45,745 nt of DNA from an uncultured Flavobacteriales bacterium. GTDB taxonomy: Bacteria > Bacteroidota > Bacteroidia > Flavobacteriales_G > Salibacteraceae. The notes beneath the pieces are model-generated. The model was not told the origin of the DNA, ran no database searches, and was given only the letters and a program-made list of their open reading frames with translations. Positions 8,325-18,903 of the stretch are shown piece after piece. Made by a program: the position numbers and the translations under genes. Where the stretch lies: assembly GCA_937899835.1 (NCBI GenBank), contig CALCCE010000262.1:1-45745 (forward strand), read 5' to 3'. How positions within the stretch are numbered: position 1 is the first letter of the stretch; every line of letters starts with the position of its first letter.

Positions 8325-11300
8325 TTAAAGGTTATACTTGGGCGTAATGCCTTCAAAAGAGAGCACCATGAGCACATCGTTCAGGCGGTCTTCTTCCACC
8401 AGCTGGCGCAGGATTGGCGTATCGCTGAGGGTGATTTTCCAGGTGCCCTCCACTGATTTGCCCAACACGTTGCTGAGCGAACCCACATTGCCTTTGGCCG
8501 TGGTGAGTACCGCTTCTTTGGTGGACAAGCCGGTTTCCCCCAAGGGGTTGTCGGTGCCCAATTCGGTAAACGAGAAGTCTTCCAAAATCACCTCTTTGTC
8601 TTCGGCTCCGTCTTGCGGGAAGAACAACAGCACGTTGGTGATCACTGGGTCGGTGATGTTCACCGGGAAGTAATCCTTGTCGATGTCGAAACTCACCGAG
8701 AAAGGCGTTTCTGCCTGATCGGGGTTCACGATGTCGAACCACTGGTCCGGCAAGTTGTTGCGGAAGCTGATCGGCAGCATGCCTTCGTACGAGCTGTCGG
8801 TGTTCAGGCGTTTCACCACCTTGGCCCGGTAGTCGAAACTGTTGAGGGCTTCATAATCGATGGTGATCAAAATGTCGGCAATGGAACTGAAGTCGATATT
8901 CGGGTTGGCCGCTCGTTCCATGCGAAACTCCCAAAAGGTATCCACCCCGCTGCCCTCGAAGGGCCGCAGCAAAGGATTGTCCGATTGCAGTTCGAACAGG
9001 CCCGTATCGTTGCTGGGCGAGCTGAGCGAAATGGTTTCCGGATTCCGGCGGATGTATTGCGTTTGAAACAGTGGTCCGCTGGTGACCACCCGCGACAAGC
9101 CTACCGAAGAAAGGCTGGCCCGAATGCCGTCTACCGGTGGCACCAAAGCAATGACCGAAGTGCTTACACTTTTGATCAAGCGCAAGTAGTGGCCCGGGAA
9201 GTCCCGATCGAACAACGGCATGTCGGTAGAAAAGGTGAGCAAGCCGGTTTCTTTGAATTGCTCGAACTCAAACGGTGCCAGACTCGACAGCGAAATGGTT
9301 TTGCTCAATTGCTGCTTGCGCTGATCGGTTTGGGTAGCAAACTCGTCCAAGCGGTAGATGTCTTCCAGCAGGCGGGTGCTGCCGGTGATGCCTTTGCGGT
9401 CGGGTGCCTCCTCTCCAGGAGCGGTGCCGGACTCACTTTCGGGTTGCCAATAGTCACCTTTGATGAACTCGGGAATGTTTTGCTGCCGCTCAAAAGCCAG
9501 TTGGTTGCGCGCCAGTTTGGCGCTGGCCGTGGCCTCTTGCAAGAAGTAGCTGTACACCCGTTCCAACACATCGGTCATGTACTCATAGAGGGCCGCCGAA
9601 GTAAATTGCTGGTTGAGCAAGTAGTCAATCGTAGCCTCCGAATGCTCGGTTTGCAACTCGGCAATGGATTTCTCCTGATTCACGATGCGCAAGCGGTCTT
9701 GCGCCAGTTGCTCTTGTTGTTTGCCAATTTTTACATCCTGTTGGGCAATGGATTTTTGATAGTTCCATTCTTGTTCCCGGCGGGCTTGAGCCGCGCGAAT
9801 GGCGCTGGTGTTGATCTTTTTCCGGTTTTTCGCGGTGTTGATCTGGTTGGCGGTTTGCAATGCGATTCCTGCGGCTCCAAGAATTCCACCTAAGATTGCA
9901 ACCTTTTTGGAACTAATAAGCGAAAACGGGTCCTTACCAGAAGCTGCTGCATTGTTAACCGAAAACATCAGGTTCGCCGTAGACAACATGGTTCCACCCA
10001 CGATAGCTTGTATCTCAAAGCCCAGCATTTGCTGGTACAAGCCCAACATCCGCGTTTCGAACTCATTGAAACCAGCATCGATCATGGCTTGTAGTCCATT
10101 CACCTGAATCTCAGAACGCTCGGTTTGCAGGCTGGCGAGTTTGATGCCGCTTTCGGCTTCATCAATGCGTAGGTCTTGCAGTTTCACGTTGGCTTTGGCG
10201 GTGGCCAAATCCTGGCGAGCTTTGAGCAGGCTGTAGTTTTCTTCGTCCAGTTTTTCCAAAGCCGACAAAAAGGAACCTTCTACTTGTTGGGCAATGTTGA
10301 TCAACTCTTTGGCGCGCTGCACCAGGAAACTATACTGATAGGCGCTTGCCTGTGGAATGGGAATGGAGCCGGTGCTCATCAAGCCATTTACTCCAATCAT
10401 CGGCACGCCGGTGGTGGAATCGGTGGGAGCGGCAAATGGAGCCAAGGGGCGCTTGATGCCCGCAATGTTCATGCAGTTGCGAATCTTGTAAAGGTTGATT
10501 TGCACTTGCAGTTCAAAGGCGCGAATGATCGGGTTTTTGGCCACACAAAAATTGAACCTTGGGTTGAACATCAACACGTTTTGCCCACGGTTGAAGGTGA
10601 GTTCCAACACGCGTTCCGGTTCTTCCTGGGCTTGTATGGCAATGCCATTACTGCCTTCATCGTTCACCACATCTAAAGTGAGCACTTCATCGAAGAAAGG
10701 TTCGCGACCCGCTTGTAGCGGCATGCTGGCGCCTTTGTTTTCTAAGAAAGCCATCGTCACCGCATTGGTTTCAATGGTGGTCTCTGAAAAACCGGTGGAT
10801 TGCATAACCGCTTGCTGAAATTGTGTTCCGGTAACGGCCACACTGGCTTGCACCTGGGTTTCTAAATCCGAAGACCGGGTCAACAGGTTGGTGGCAACGT
10901 TTATTTGATTTTGTTGTGCCGTCACCTCTTCGTGTAAGGAGAGGGATGGACCCGTGTTTGCAACCGTGAGTAGCACCTGGTTTTCAATTTGCTGCAAGCG
11001 CTCCAATTCGGTGCCACTGCCGTTCCAGGTGGTTTCGATGTAGCTCAGCAGGTCGCTTACCGCCTGACCGGAATCCAGTTGGTAGATCCAGTTTTTCACA
11101 CGAAGCCAGTAATCCCGCAAATACATATCCGCCACGTGGCCAATTTGAATGTCGAAGTTGTCGATGGCCGCCGTGGAGCATTGGGCATTTCCCTTCAGCA
11201 CTTTTACCAAATCTTCTGCTTCCAAATACAGTTGTTTGGCCCGTGCTATGCTTTCTACGGTGTCTTGTGTAAACTCATGGTTGGCATAAGACAAAAAGAG

Positions 11301-14300
11301 GTTGGCAATGGCTTGTACAGTATACTCCGTGTAAGCTCCTGTTCGGTTGGCTGCTACTACATGCGGATTGAGTGGGTCTTCCAGCCAATCGTTGTCTCGG
11401 AAACCACTGGTGTTTGTATTTTGATCCAACACCAACTCATAGGCGATCTTCGGGTCGGATTGTTTTTTATCGTAAACCAGTTCGTACCAACTTAGTGCTG
11501 CTTCATATTCCTTCAGGTTTTGTAGGGTTCTTCCCACCAACATGGGAAGGAAATAGTACAGTTCGCGTACCACTTCCACATAGCTGTCAAAGAATTGATT
11601 ATAGCTGCTTTCGATTTGAACTTTTCGGTCGGTAGCAGAAGTCGTTGAAGAAGGTTTAGGGTTAAGGTTATTTAGTTGGAAATGGAAAGGTTGGGGTGGA
11701 TTGGATGCGATGAACGTTCCTGAAGCTCTATGTTCGATGTAACTGAAATAAAATTCACTATTACCTGCCCCGGTATTAGAACCTGTTTTCTTAAAAAAGA
11801 CTGGTGATTCATTGAGTGGATAGTATTCCGAAACTCTGGAAAAGATGGGAACTACTTTTAGATCCGTTCTATTATAAGCACCAATTTTTCTTGTATTCCA
11901 GCTCTCATCACCTGCATTATAATAATAATCAATCTTGAGGTCTGTGCCAGTGGTAGTGCGCTCGAAAATAACGGCCTCATCCTGCCCTTTAACATGTAAA
12001 GGTAAAATGCCCAGTTCCGACGAATTGCCGTAGTAAAGTGCCCGGAAATCTACTGTACCATCATTGAATGAACCATCATCGAAATTTTTGGAATGCCTAA
12101 GGATTCTGTCACGACCTTTATGCTGAAGGTTATATACTGCTCCCCATCTTGAATTTGCATAGAGAGATGACCTTGGTATTAGATAAGTGGAAAAATTACC
12201 GTTTTCACGTACGAAACCTAAAATATCTACGTCATCGTCATAGAAGTTGTAGGGCACAAAGTCGATGAGCACTTCAAAACTGTGTGGATTAACGGAATGC
12301 ACGTGCATAATCACCTCATCCAGATTAGGCCTTTGCATAATCATCAAGTCAACCGCGCCACTCTTTCTAATATTTTGAAACAACTGAACCGTTACGTTCC
12401 TTTCTTGTAGCGTTAGCTTTTCCTCATGGTCGTCTTCCCATTCGGCGGTAACCAGATTGAGTACTTTGTAGGTGATTTGAAGCTCTGGATAACTAAAATT
12501 GTAATAAATAAAGACACAACGTTTTTCTTTGTCGTGATCTTGGGTGAAGTAGGCATGCCCCGCATATTTGCTGTTGGGTGCAACTGGAACCTCTTCCCAA
12601 AACTTTACTGACGTAACTGCTTTTTGATCTTCTTTCAGGATTTGAAAGTATTGCCGGTCGCCACCTGCTCCTGCGATGATAATCAGTTCCTCAAGCGCTA
12701 TTGATTTGTTTTCAGGATCATACAGTTGAGGTGTGCTCCAAATAAAAGCTGCACCTCCGAGGTTGATTTGGCTGCTGTTGACAACTCCTTGAATAAACCG
12801 ATCCGTCACTGCCTCCACCTCATACTTGTTTCGCCGATTTCTAAAGAGTTCTTTGCGGAAGTCCAGAAACAGTTTGGTGTTCTTGTTTTTCAACTCCGGC
12901 ATCAAAATGTTCTCCGGATACAACTGCACAAACATGGCCGCGCGCCAGGTGGCGTAAGAGCCCAGCCATTTCCACTCGTCTTCAAATCCGGGGGCAAAAA
13001 GAGCAATGGTTTGCAGTGCGGCTTCATCGCGCAATACTTCGTTGTTCAAACCCCAAAGCAAGAGCTGCAATGCTTCAATGGCCTGGGTTACCCGCGTAGT
13101 GGGGGAGCAGCATTGCATCTCCGAATCGATCAACAGGTTGCGCGAGATCCAATCGCGGGTTGCTTCCAGGCTGGTGCTTTGTGCATTGGCCAGGTGCTGA
13201 ATGAGCGCATCGCGGGTAGGGATCAGCAGGGCATCTTCCGTATCCGATACGGCGGTGGCCCATCCACTGGTGATGGACTCCAAAATGCGTTCGCGGCTTT
13301 CCAGGTTGCGTTTCCACGAGCGGTAGGCCTTTTGTTGATACAGGTAGCGCGGTTTTTCAGGTTCCGGTTGCGGTGGAAATTCGAACGGCATTTCCGGCGG
13401 CAGCTGAAAAAAGTCGGGGCTTTGGGCAAACGGAATAGGGTCGTTGAGTGCCGTTGCACTGCCTTCGTGAGCGTTCCAAGCGGCAAACAGGCGCTTCTTG
13501 TACAAGTCCAGCAAAATGTTGGCAATGTCTTCCCGCTCATCGTCGGTGAAACTCACGTCATCGTCTCCTTTCACCAGTTCGCGCAAGCGGTAGAGGCGGT
13601 CGAAGGTTTCGTACGTGAAGCCCAACTGCTCCAACCGGTCTTTTACCTTTTCCCCGGCTTCTTGTTGCTGCTGGATGGCCGCAAAGTCGTCGGTACCCAA
13701 CACCCAGTTGGGCGAAGTGCCGGTGTAGCTGATCTCAATTCCCAGGGTGTTGACAATCTTGGCATTGAGGTTTTGAAACAAGTTGGACCCCGAAATGGCC
13801 GTGGTGTAGGCATCGTGAATCACTTGCAAATCGTCTTTGCGCACCTTCCACAATTGAAACACCGGATTGTCGACCGAGAGGTTGTGGAAATAGAGGGGCG
13901 AAATCAAATGCGGGTCCACCAGCGGCTGGCGGCTGATCAGCAGCAATTCGCGTTGGAAACGGTTGCGCAGGTCGCTGTTGCTGCGCCACTTGGCCAGGCG
14001 TGCTTTGCGCAATTGCCAGGTGAGGTTGCTGTCGCTGTAGTAGCTGTCGGCCTCTTCGGTGCGCCACGTAGGGTAGAGGTGGATCACTTTATAAGGAGTA
14101 GCCAAGGCCACAAACAAGGCATTCCATTCTTCTTCCGAGGGCTGGGCGGCCGGATCGGCCTGAGTCGCCTTTTGCCGCAAGGCGATCAACTCGGCAAACT
14201 GGTTGATGGTGAGGTGGTATTCGTTGGCGATCTTTTGCTCCGCTTGAAAATTGGTTTGTGCATTGGAAGCCGCCAGGTCATTGGCCGTGGTCACCAGTGC

Positions 14301-17300
14301 ATTGGCCAGGGTTTCTCCGTAGATATAGGTCATCAGCGGATCGAAGCCGATGTTGTTGCTGGCCCCTTGGTCGTTGCTCAGGCGGTACAAGCGCAAGTCA
14401 CGTTTCACGGCACTCAGCGCATTGATACGTGCCGTAAAAAGCGCTTTTCCAGCCTTGCCAGCCGTGTAATCGGGCAAATCTTTTTCATTGATCAGCTCCG
14501 GCTCGATCAGTGGAATGGCGGTATCGCTGCTCAGGTCGTCTGCCTGGTAGGGGAAAGGATAAGCACCCGAGATCGGTTCACTCAGGCTTTTCCAAAAGAT
14601 TTGGGTATCAATAGTAATGCTGCCTTCTTCTTCTTTCCACTTGGTTTCCAAGCGCTTTTTGATGGACACCAGCATCAGGCTGATCACTTCTTCCCACTCC
14701 TCTGCAGTGAGCTTGGAGGCCTCGCGTTGTTCGCGTCCTTTTTTGTTGATGGTATAGAGGGTGTAGAGCCGCAAAAACTGCTCTTCGCTCAGTGCGAAGC
14801 TGTTTTCGATTACGGCTACTGTGTCGGTGTAAGAAGTCTTGGTCTTCAGGTTGCTGTAGAGCAATTCAAAATACTCCTCGTGGTTAGAGCCCACCAACCC
14901 CGTCCAGGGAGTGATTTCCTCACCTGCATATTCGAAGGGCTCCTTCATGCGGTCGAACACACTTTTTTGCGGAGCTGTCGGACCAAAGGGCAACGAAAGC
15001 GCATGCTCTTCTTCTCCACCGGCGGTCACGGCCACGCCTCCAATTTTCAAGCCCGGGTTTAGCGGTGTGATGGCCGGTGGCCGATCATCCGTCACGATCC
15101 AGGTGTCGCCATTGGGTTGCAGTTCAAACGACAAGGCGTTGAAGGTCATCGGAGTACCCTCCTCGTTTTGTATTTCCACCGAAGTGCCTGGGGTTTCATT
15201 GCTAAAATCCCCTTGGGCAATCACCACGTTGCTTTGTGGAATGGTCACTCCCTTGCGCTTCAGTGCATTCAACCCAGCCGCCGTAGCCGAAAGCCAATCG
15301 AAGCGTTTTTGCCACAGGTCAAACGCAGCGATACTTGTTTCCGGTTGGATAAAGTCGTCTGCCGTGATGATGTCAGGATCGATCAGCGGCATGTCAAGGC
15401 TGCTGTAGGGCAACTCGGGAAAATCCTGCTTGTGAAATTGCGTGCGAAGGTACTCCTCTTTGTAGGTGAGCAACCTCGCCTTAGGAGCCGGCATCAATGC
15501 GTTGGGATAATCGTCACCCGTAGCATCGTAGGTTTTGTAGTTGCGGGTCGTATCGCGGTAACCAAAGAGTTCTTCCAACAGCACATCGTTGATTTGGTCG
15601 TTGGTCGAAGAATGGTCGAGAATAAATTCGTTCAGTCGGTTTTCGGGTAAGCCCAATCGGTCGGCAAAGCGCGCGCGCTCGGCATTATCAGACACCTTCA
15701 TCCTGCGCATTTCTTCGTAGCTGGTGCCCATTTCGTTCAGCAGCAGCTCATAGGTTTGCAGGCGAATTTGTTTCAGTGCTTCCGCAGCAGGTGCATACAA
15801 ATCGTTGCTGCCCTCAATGCCCGCATCAGGATCCAACAAATGGGTCCACAACACCTCAATGCAAACCCGCACCTGGCACACTTGCTGGCTCACCGAGCTA
15901 CAATCGGCCGGCAAATCGGCAAAAGGATGTTTGAAGAGCCGTTGCAGGTCCCCCAAATTGATGCGGTCCAGTGGATCGCCGGTTTCGCTCACCGATTTTA
16001 GAGTGTAGTTGATCAAGTCGGCGAGGTAGGCCAGTGGGCTCACGCCCGAGCGGCAATCATCGCAATTGCAACCATCGTCTGCCAATTCTTGCAGTGCCAG
16101 CTTCAGGTCAGGATCGTTTGCAAAATCACGAAAATTGTTCGCCAGGCCACCGTTGAGGGTGGTGTTTACTTGGGCCATAATGCCCGAGGCTTGCTCGTAG
16201 ACCTTACCTGCCGAGTATTGGCCCGTGTTGCCACTGTTGGCAAAAGCCGACTTGGCATCGCCCACAAATTTGTAGCGGTTGGCCTGTGAAATGGCGCGCA
16301 CGCTGGTGTAGCCATTGCCAATCAGGTTGGTATTCTGAGGCAGATAAACAGCGGGCTCCTTGTCGCCTTTGAGCAATTCCAGGTTGGCGTGGCTGTCGAG
16401 CCGGCTGGCCGCCTCGGCCACTCCGGCCGGCAAATCAGTCTGCACGGAAAGGCCGCCCATCCGGCGAATATCTTTCAGGTGGGTCACCGACTTGCTGCTC
16501 AGGTAAGCCGACAAGGTTCCGCCGATGCTCAGTGCAGAGTCGGCAGCATTGGTTTCGTCAATGGTGGCCGAATTGGCTGGTGTTTCTACTTCCACGGTAA
16601 AAACCACTGGCGTATTGGGCGTAGCAGGATCAAAAGGTTTTACGTGGGTGAGTTCTTGCCCGGTTTCCGGGTTTTTGATCACAAAAGAGAGGTTGTAAGC
16701 AGCCGAAAGTGAGGTGAAAGTGGTGAAGTAGGTGTCGAAATGCCCGGTGCTGTTGGTGGTGAAATTGCCCAGTGGGAGGGGGCCGTACTCACTGTCGTTG
16801 GTATCGGAAGGAGCCACTTGCCAACCGGCCAAAGGCGGGTTGTTCCCAGCATCGTCTACCAGTTGGCCAATGAAGCGGTGTTGCACCGAAAAGCTGTTTA
16901 TGGCCACCTCAAAAGCACCGGAGTAGTGCGGAGTAGAAAACACAAAGAAGCTCGGCGAAAGGCTCGTCTGAAGCGCTTCTGCTTCTTGGTTAGAGAGTTG
17001 GAAAACGGATTCCCAACCTTGTTGGTCGCGCTCGGCCGCAACGGCTTCTTGTTGCGAAGGCGTAAAATTGAGCAGGTATTTGTCCCACAAGTCGGCCGTT
17101 TCGTTGCCCTCGGCGTAGGTGGCCCAAGTGAGTTTAGCTGCCCGAATCAGGCGGGTGGCCAAAAAGGTGCGAAACGTTTCTGCACCAGCTGAAGCAGCAA
17201 GTCCGGCCAGATCGTTGGCCACCAGGTCGGCCGCCAGGCGAACGCTGTTGGTGTTGCCTCCGGTGGAGGAACTGGTGAGGTTGAAGAGTTGCTCCATTTC

Positions 17301-17789
17301 CCGGTCTTGCTCAATGGCAAGAGACATGCCAATAGCGTTGCCGATTTCGTGTTGGTGCGCAGCCACCAACCAGGCGGCAATCTTTACGAAAAAATCTTCG
17401 TTTTCTACCGCCGTGGTGCGCACGTGGGTAAGGTAGTTTTCCAGAGTATCTGTTCTGAAGGCTTCAAAGGAGTTGTACACACTGTTCAGGTGGTGAAACA
17501 GGGGCATGAAGTGCTGCCGGTCGGTGCTCGATAGCAAGAGCGCAAGCGCGTTGAAGCTTCCGGATTCTGGCGCGTACAATGCGGTGTAAGCTTGCAGGCT
17601 TTGTGCATATACCGTAAAAAAGCTGGAATCTTCGGGCAGGCCTTGCAATTCCGCTTGCAATTCTGATTCAGCGAGGGCGCTGTAGTTTTCAAAGTCTACC
17701 CCATTAGAGGTAAAATGATCTTGAAGGGTTAGTACCACCCCGCGAAAGCCGGTGGCAAATTTGAGTTGATAAGCAGACCAATTGGACAT
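8325..17789 (-). CDS. Tc toxin TcA-type pore-forming/injection subunit
   Basis: I chose the ATG at 17789 (3,154 aa, MSNWSAYQLKF...); the frame stays open to 17873, but that extension looks unlike coding sequence. TcA pentamers bind host cells and inject the TcC effector. The motif CNCDDCRSGVSPLAYLADL at about residue 575 matches the SPxAYLxDL signature that lies near the N-terminus of typical TcAs. The ABC-toxin N region is at about 1530-1660 (LLIDSEMQCCSPTTRV, LYPENILMPELK). Neuraminidase-like and receptor-binding regions cover about 1680-2100, with RELYYFLPMLVGRTLQ near 2075. The coiled-coil pore with a glycine/alanine-rich hydrophobic tip is at about 2600-2780, and the TcB-binding domain at about 2810-3100 (LRPFEGSGVDTFWEF). 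The protein is some 500-600 residues longer than the usual 2,500. The excess is N-terminal and includes a beta-sandwich resembling a carboxypeptidase-regulatory-like fold (about 290-400). It is the first gene of the operon. Confidence 0.93.
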   Translation of the reverse strand: MSNWSAYQLKFATGFRGVVLTLQDHFTSNGVDFENYSALAESELQAELQGLPEDSSFFTVYAQSLQAYTALYAPESGSFNALALLLSSTDRQHFMPLFHHLNSVYNSFEAFRTDTLENYLTHVRTTAVENEDFFVKIAAWLVAAHQHEIGNAIGMSLAIEQDREMEQLFNLTSSSTGGNTNSVRLAADLVANDLAGLAASAGAETFRTFLATRLIRAAKLTWATYAEGNETADLWDKYLLNFTPSQQEAVAAERDQQGWESVFQLSNQEAEALQTSLSPSFFVFSTPHYSGAFEVAINSFSVQHRFIGQLVDDAGNNPPLAGWQVAPSDTNDSEYGPLPLGNFTTNSTGHFDTYFTTFTSLSAAYNLSFVIKNPETGQELTHVKPFDPATPNTPVVFTVEVETPANSATIDETNAADSALSIGGTLSAYLSSKSVTHLKDIRRMGGLSVQTDLPAGVAEAASRLDSHANLELLKGDKEPAVYLPQNTNLIGNGYTSVRAISQANRYKFVGDAKSAFANSGNTGQYSAGKVYEQASGIMAQVNTTLNGGLANNFRDFANDPDLKLALQELADDGCNCDDCRSGVSPLAYLADLINYTLKSVSETGDPLDRINLGDLQRLFKHPFADLPADCSSVSQQVCQVRVCIEVLWTHLLDPDAGIEGSNDLYAPAAEALKQIRLQTYELLLNEMGTSYEEMRRMKVSDNAERARFADRLGLPENRLNEFILDHSSTNDQINDVLLEELFGYRDTTRNYKTYDATGDDYPNALMPAPKARLLTYKEEYLRTQFHKQDFPELPYSSLDMPLIDPDIITADDFIQPETSIAAFDLWQKRFDWLSATAAGLNALKRKGVTIPQSNVVIAQGDFSNETPGTSVEIQNEEGTPMTFNALSFELQPNGDTWIVTDDRPPAITPLNPGLKIGGVAVTAGGEEEHALSLPFGPTAPQKSVFDRMKEPFEYAGEEITPWTGLVGSNHEEYFELLYSNLKTKTSYTDTVAVIENSFALSEEQFLRLYTLYTINKKGREQREASKLTAEEWEEVISLMLVSIKKRLETKWKEEEGSITIDTQIFWKSLSEPISGAYPFPYQADDLSSDTAIPLIEPELINEKDLPDYTAGKAGKALFTARINALSAVKRDLRLYRLSNDQGASNNIGFDPLMTYIYGETLANALVTTANDLAASNAQTNFQAEQKIANEYHLTINQFAELIALRQKATQADPAAQPSEEEWNALFVALATPYKVIHLYPTWRTEEADSYYSDSNLTWQLRKARLAKWRSNSDLRNRFQRELLLISRQPLVDPHLISPLYFHNLSVDNPVFQLWKVRKDDLQVIHDAYTTAISGSNLFQNLNAKIVNTLGIEISYTGTSPNWVLGTDDFAAIQQQQEAGEKVKDRLEQLGFTYETFDRLYRLRELVKGDDDVSFTDDEREDIANILLDLYKKRLFAAWNAHEGSATALNDPIPFAQSPDFFQLPPEMPFEFPPQPEPEKPRYLYQQKAYRSWKRNLESRERILESITSGWATAVSDTEDALLIPTRDALIQHLANAQSTSLEATRDWISRNLLIDSEMQCCSPTTRVTQAIEALQLLLWGLNNEVLRDEAALQTIALFAPGFEDEWKWLGSYATWRAAMFVQLYPENILMPELKNKNTKLFLDFRKELFRNRRNKYEVEAVTDRFIQGVVNSSQINLGGAAFIWSTPQLYDPENKSIALEELIIIAGAGGDRQYFQILKEDQKAVTSVKFWEEVPVAPNSKYAGHAYFTQDHDKEKRCVFIYYNFSYPELQITYKVLNLVTAEWEDDHEEKLTLQERNVTVQLFQNIRKSGAVDLMIMQRPNLDEVIMHVHSVNPHSFEVLIDFVPYNFYDDDVDILGFVRENGNFSTYLIPRSSLYANSRWGAVYNLQHKGRDRILRHSKNFDDGSFNDGTVDFRALYYGNSSELGILPLHVKGQDEAVIFERTTTGTDLKIDYYYNAGDESWNTRKIGAYNRTDLKVVPIFSRVSEYYPLNESPVFFKKTGSNTGAGNSEFYFSYIEHRASGTFIASNPPQPFHFQLNNLNPKPSSTTSATDRKVQIESSYNQFFDSYVEVVRELYYFLPMLVGRTLQNLKEYEAALSWYELVYDKKQSDPKIAYELVLDQNTNTSGFRDNDWLEDPLNPHVVAANRTGAYTEYTVQAIANLFLSYANHEFTQDTVESIARAKQLYLEAEDLVKVLKGNAQCSTAAIDNFDIQIGHVADMYLRDYWLRVKNWIYQLDSGQAVSDLLSYIETTWNGSGTELERLQQIENQVLLTVANTGPSLSLHEEVTAQQNQINVATNLLTRSSDLETQVQASVAVTGTQFQQAVMQSTGFSETTIETNAVTMAFLENKGASMPLQAGREPFFDEVLTLDVVNDEGSNGIAIQAQEEPERVLELTFNRGQNVLMFNPRFNFCVAKNPIIRAFELQVQINLYKIRNCMNIAGIKRPLAPFAAPTDSTTGVPMIGVNGLMSTGSIPIPQASAYQYSFLVQRAKELINIAQQVEGSFLSALEKLDEENYSLLKARQDLATAKANVKLQDLRIDEAESGIKLASLQTERSEIQVNGLQAMIDAGFNEFETRMLGLYQQMLGFEIQAIVGGTMLSTANLMFSVNNAAASGKDPFSLISSKKVAILGGILGAAGIALQTANQINTAKNRKKINTSAIRAAQARREQEWNYQKSIAQQDVKIGKQQEQLAQDRLRIVNQEKSIAELQTEHSEATIDYLLNQQFTSAALYEYMTDVLERVYSYFLQEATASAKLARNQLAFERQQNIPEFIKGDYWQPESESGTAPGEEAPDRKGITGSTRLLEDIYRLDEFATQTDQRKQQLSKTISLSSLAPFEFEQFKETGLLTFSTDMPLFDRDFPGHYLRLIKSVSTSVIALVPPVDGIRASLSSVGLSRVVTSGPLFQTQYIRRNPETISLSSPSNDTGLFELQSDNPLLRPFEGSGVDTFWEFRMERAANPNIDFSSIADILITIDYEALNSFDYRAKVVKRLNTDSSYEGMLPISFRNNLPDQWFDIVNPDQAETPFSVSFDIDKDYFPVNITDPVITNVLLFFPQDGAEDKEVILEDFSFTELGTDNPLGETGLSTKEAVLTTAKGNVGSLSNVLGKSVEGTWKITLSDTPILRQLVEEDRLNDVLMVLSFEGITPKYNL

Positions 17790-18903
17790 GGTGAATAATG
17801 ATTTTAGGAGTGTTTGTTCGCCTGCGGGAGTGGTGACCAAAAGGTGGCGGGTCGCTCCAATCAGGCATAGCAAGTGCCGTTCTTAAGCTCAGTTGCTGGT
17901 AGGCTGACCCATGCTCAAACGAGCGGGCACAGGCAGTGCAGCAAGGCTTAAAAAAAGACTGCTAAAAAATTAGTTTTACAGCTATGGCTTGTACCTTAAA
18001 AGTAAAAGTATAGCGGATTGGGGTTCGTTGCATTCAGCAGATTAGAGCGCGTATAAAATACGCTTACAGCTCCATCGTAAAAACTGATGGTTAACGAACG
18101 AAGGGGTAGTCTTTAAAAGAATACCGGTTGTAAGAAAATAGTGTGTAAAAGCTTCTTTAAGGAAGTGTGAGGTCGTTTATGAAGCTGGTAAGAGAAGAGC
18201 AAATGCTCTGTTGTTATTTGATATGAGCCTTGTTCATGTGTCTGGGGGCTTTGGTTGGACGATTTTGATAGCTTTTTTCCGTGGTAGTAGGAGTGGTGGA
18301 TAAGCTAGGTCAAAATAAACGGAATTAGGGGTTAGTAAAAGAGTGAATTACTTCTGTTCAATCATAATAACGATACAATATACAAAATCTTGTGAAGATT
18401 TTTGTGGTTTGTGCTATGAGAGAAGTGTTAAAAAATGAGAATGCTTCGTTGGCAATGCCAGTGTAAATAACGATCGTTTAACGCCGATTGGAGGGGTATG
18501 CGCTTAGTAATGAGGAGATTGCCTTGGATTGCTTACACGGGATACCTTTGGCTTTTTCCTGAAAAGGATGGCTTGAAAAGCAGGCACGTGTGCAAAACTA
18601 ATTGGTAAACGGCTAAGGTGAAAAGTGAGTTGATGGTTGGTTACTGTTTTACAGATAGCTCTCGAACCTTAGTTGTTTCGTCTGGAAAGTTGTTGCCTTT
18701 TCTATAAGTCTTTCCAGAAGATTTTAAGCGTTCTGCTTCTACAGGATCGAAGAAGAGATGAGCATTGGTTTTATAGCAGGTTTGCCGGAGGTCACGGACC
18801 AAGACCATACTGATAAAAGGAACGGATGATATAGCTTCAAACAAACAAATCAATAGCGAAATCTTCCTACTTTCACCCCCACCACCCAAACGACCCAAAA
18901 AGT
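17790..18903. other. 1.1-kb region without a convincing gene upstream of tcA
   Basis: This AT-rich stretch separates tcA (minus) from the glycosyltransferase gene (plus), so promoters of both should lie here. One exact minus-strand match to the Bacteroidota -7 box (TAGTTTTG, 18600-18593) is present, but without a good -33 box and about 800 bases from tcA. An 85-codon open frame on the minus strand (18641-18898) has no recognisable domain, and I do not call it a gene. No strong repeat or RNA structure was seen. Confidence 0.5.

Noticed and set aside
12726..15062. 778-codon plus-strand open frame inside tcA
   Set aside because: Antisense shadow; no domain or start signal, and the opposite strand is unmistakably TcA.
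18593..18600. Exact TAnnTTTG (TAGTTTTG) on the minus strand as tcA promoter
   Set aside because: No -33 element at normal spacing and about 800 bases from tcA; a chance match is likely.
18641..18898. 85-codon minus-strand open frame between tcA and the glycosyltransferase gene
   Set aside because: No recognisable domain, odd composition and no support from context; kept only as a remark in the intergenic entry.
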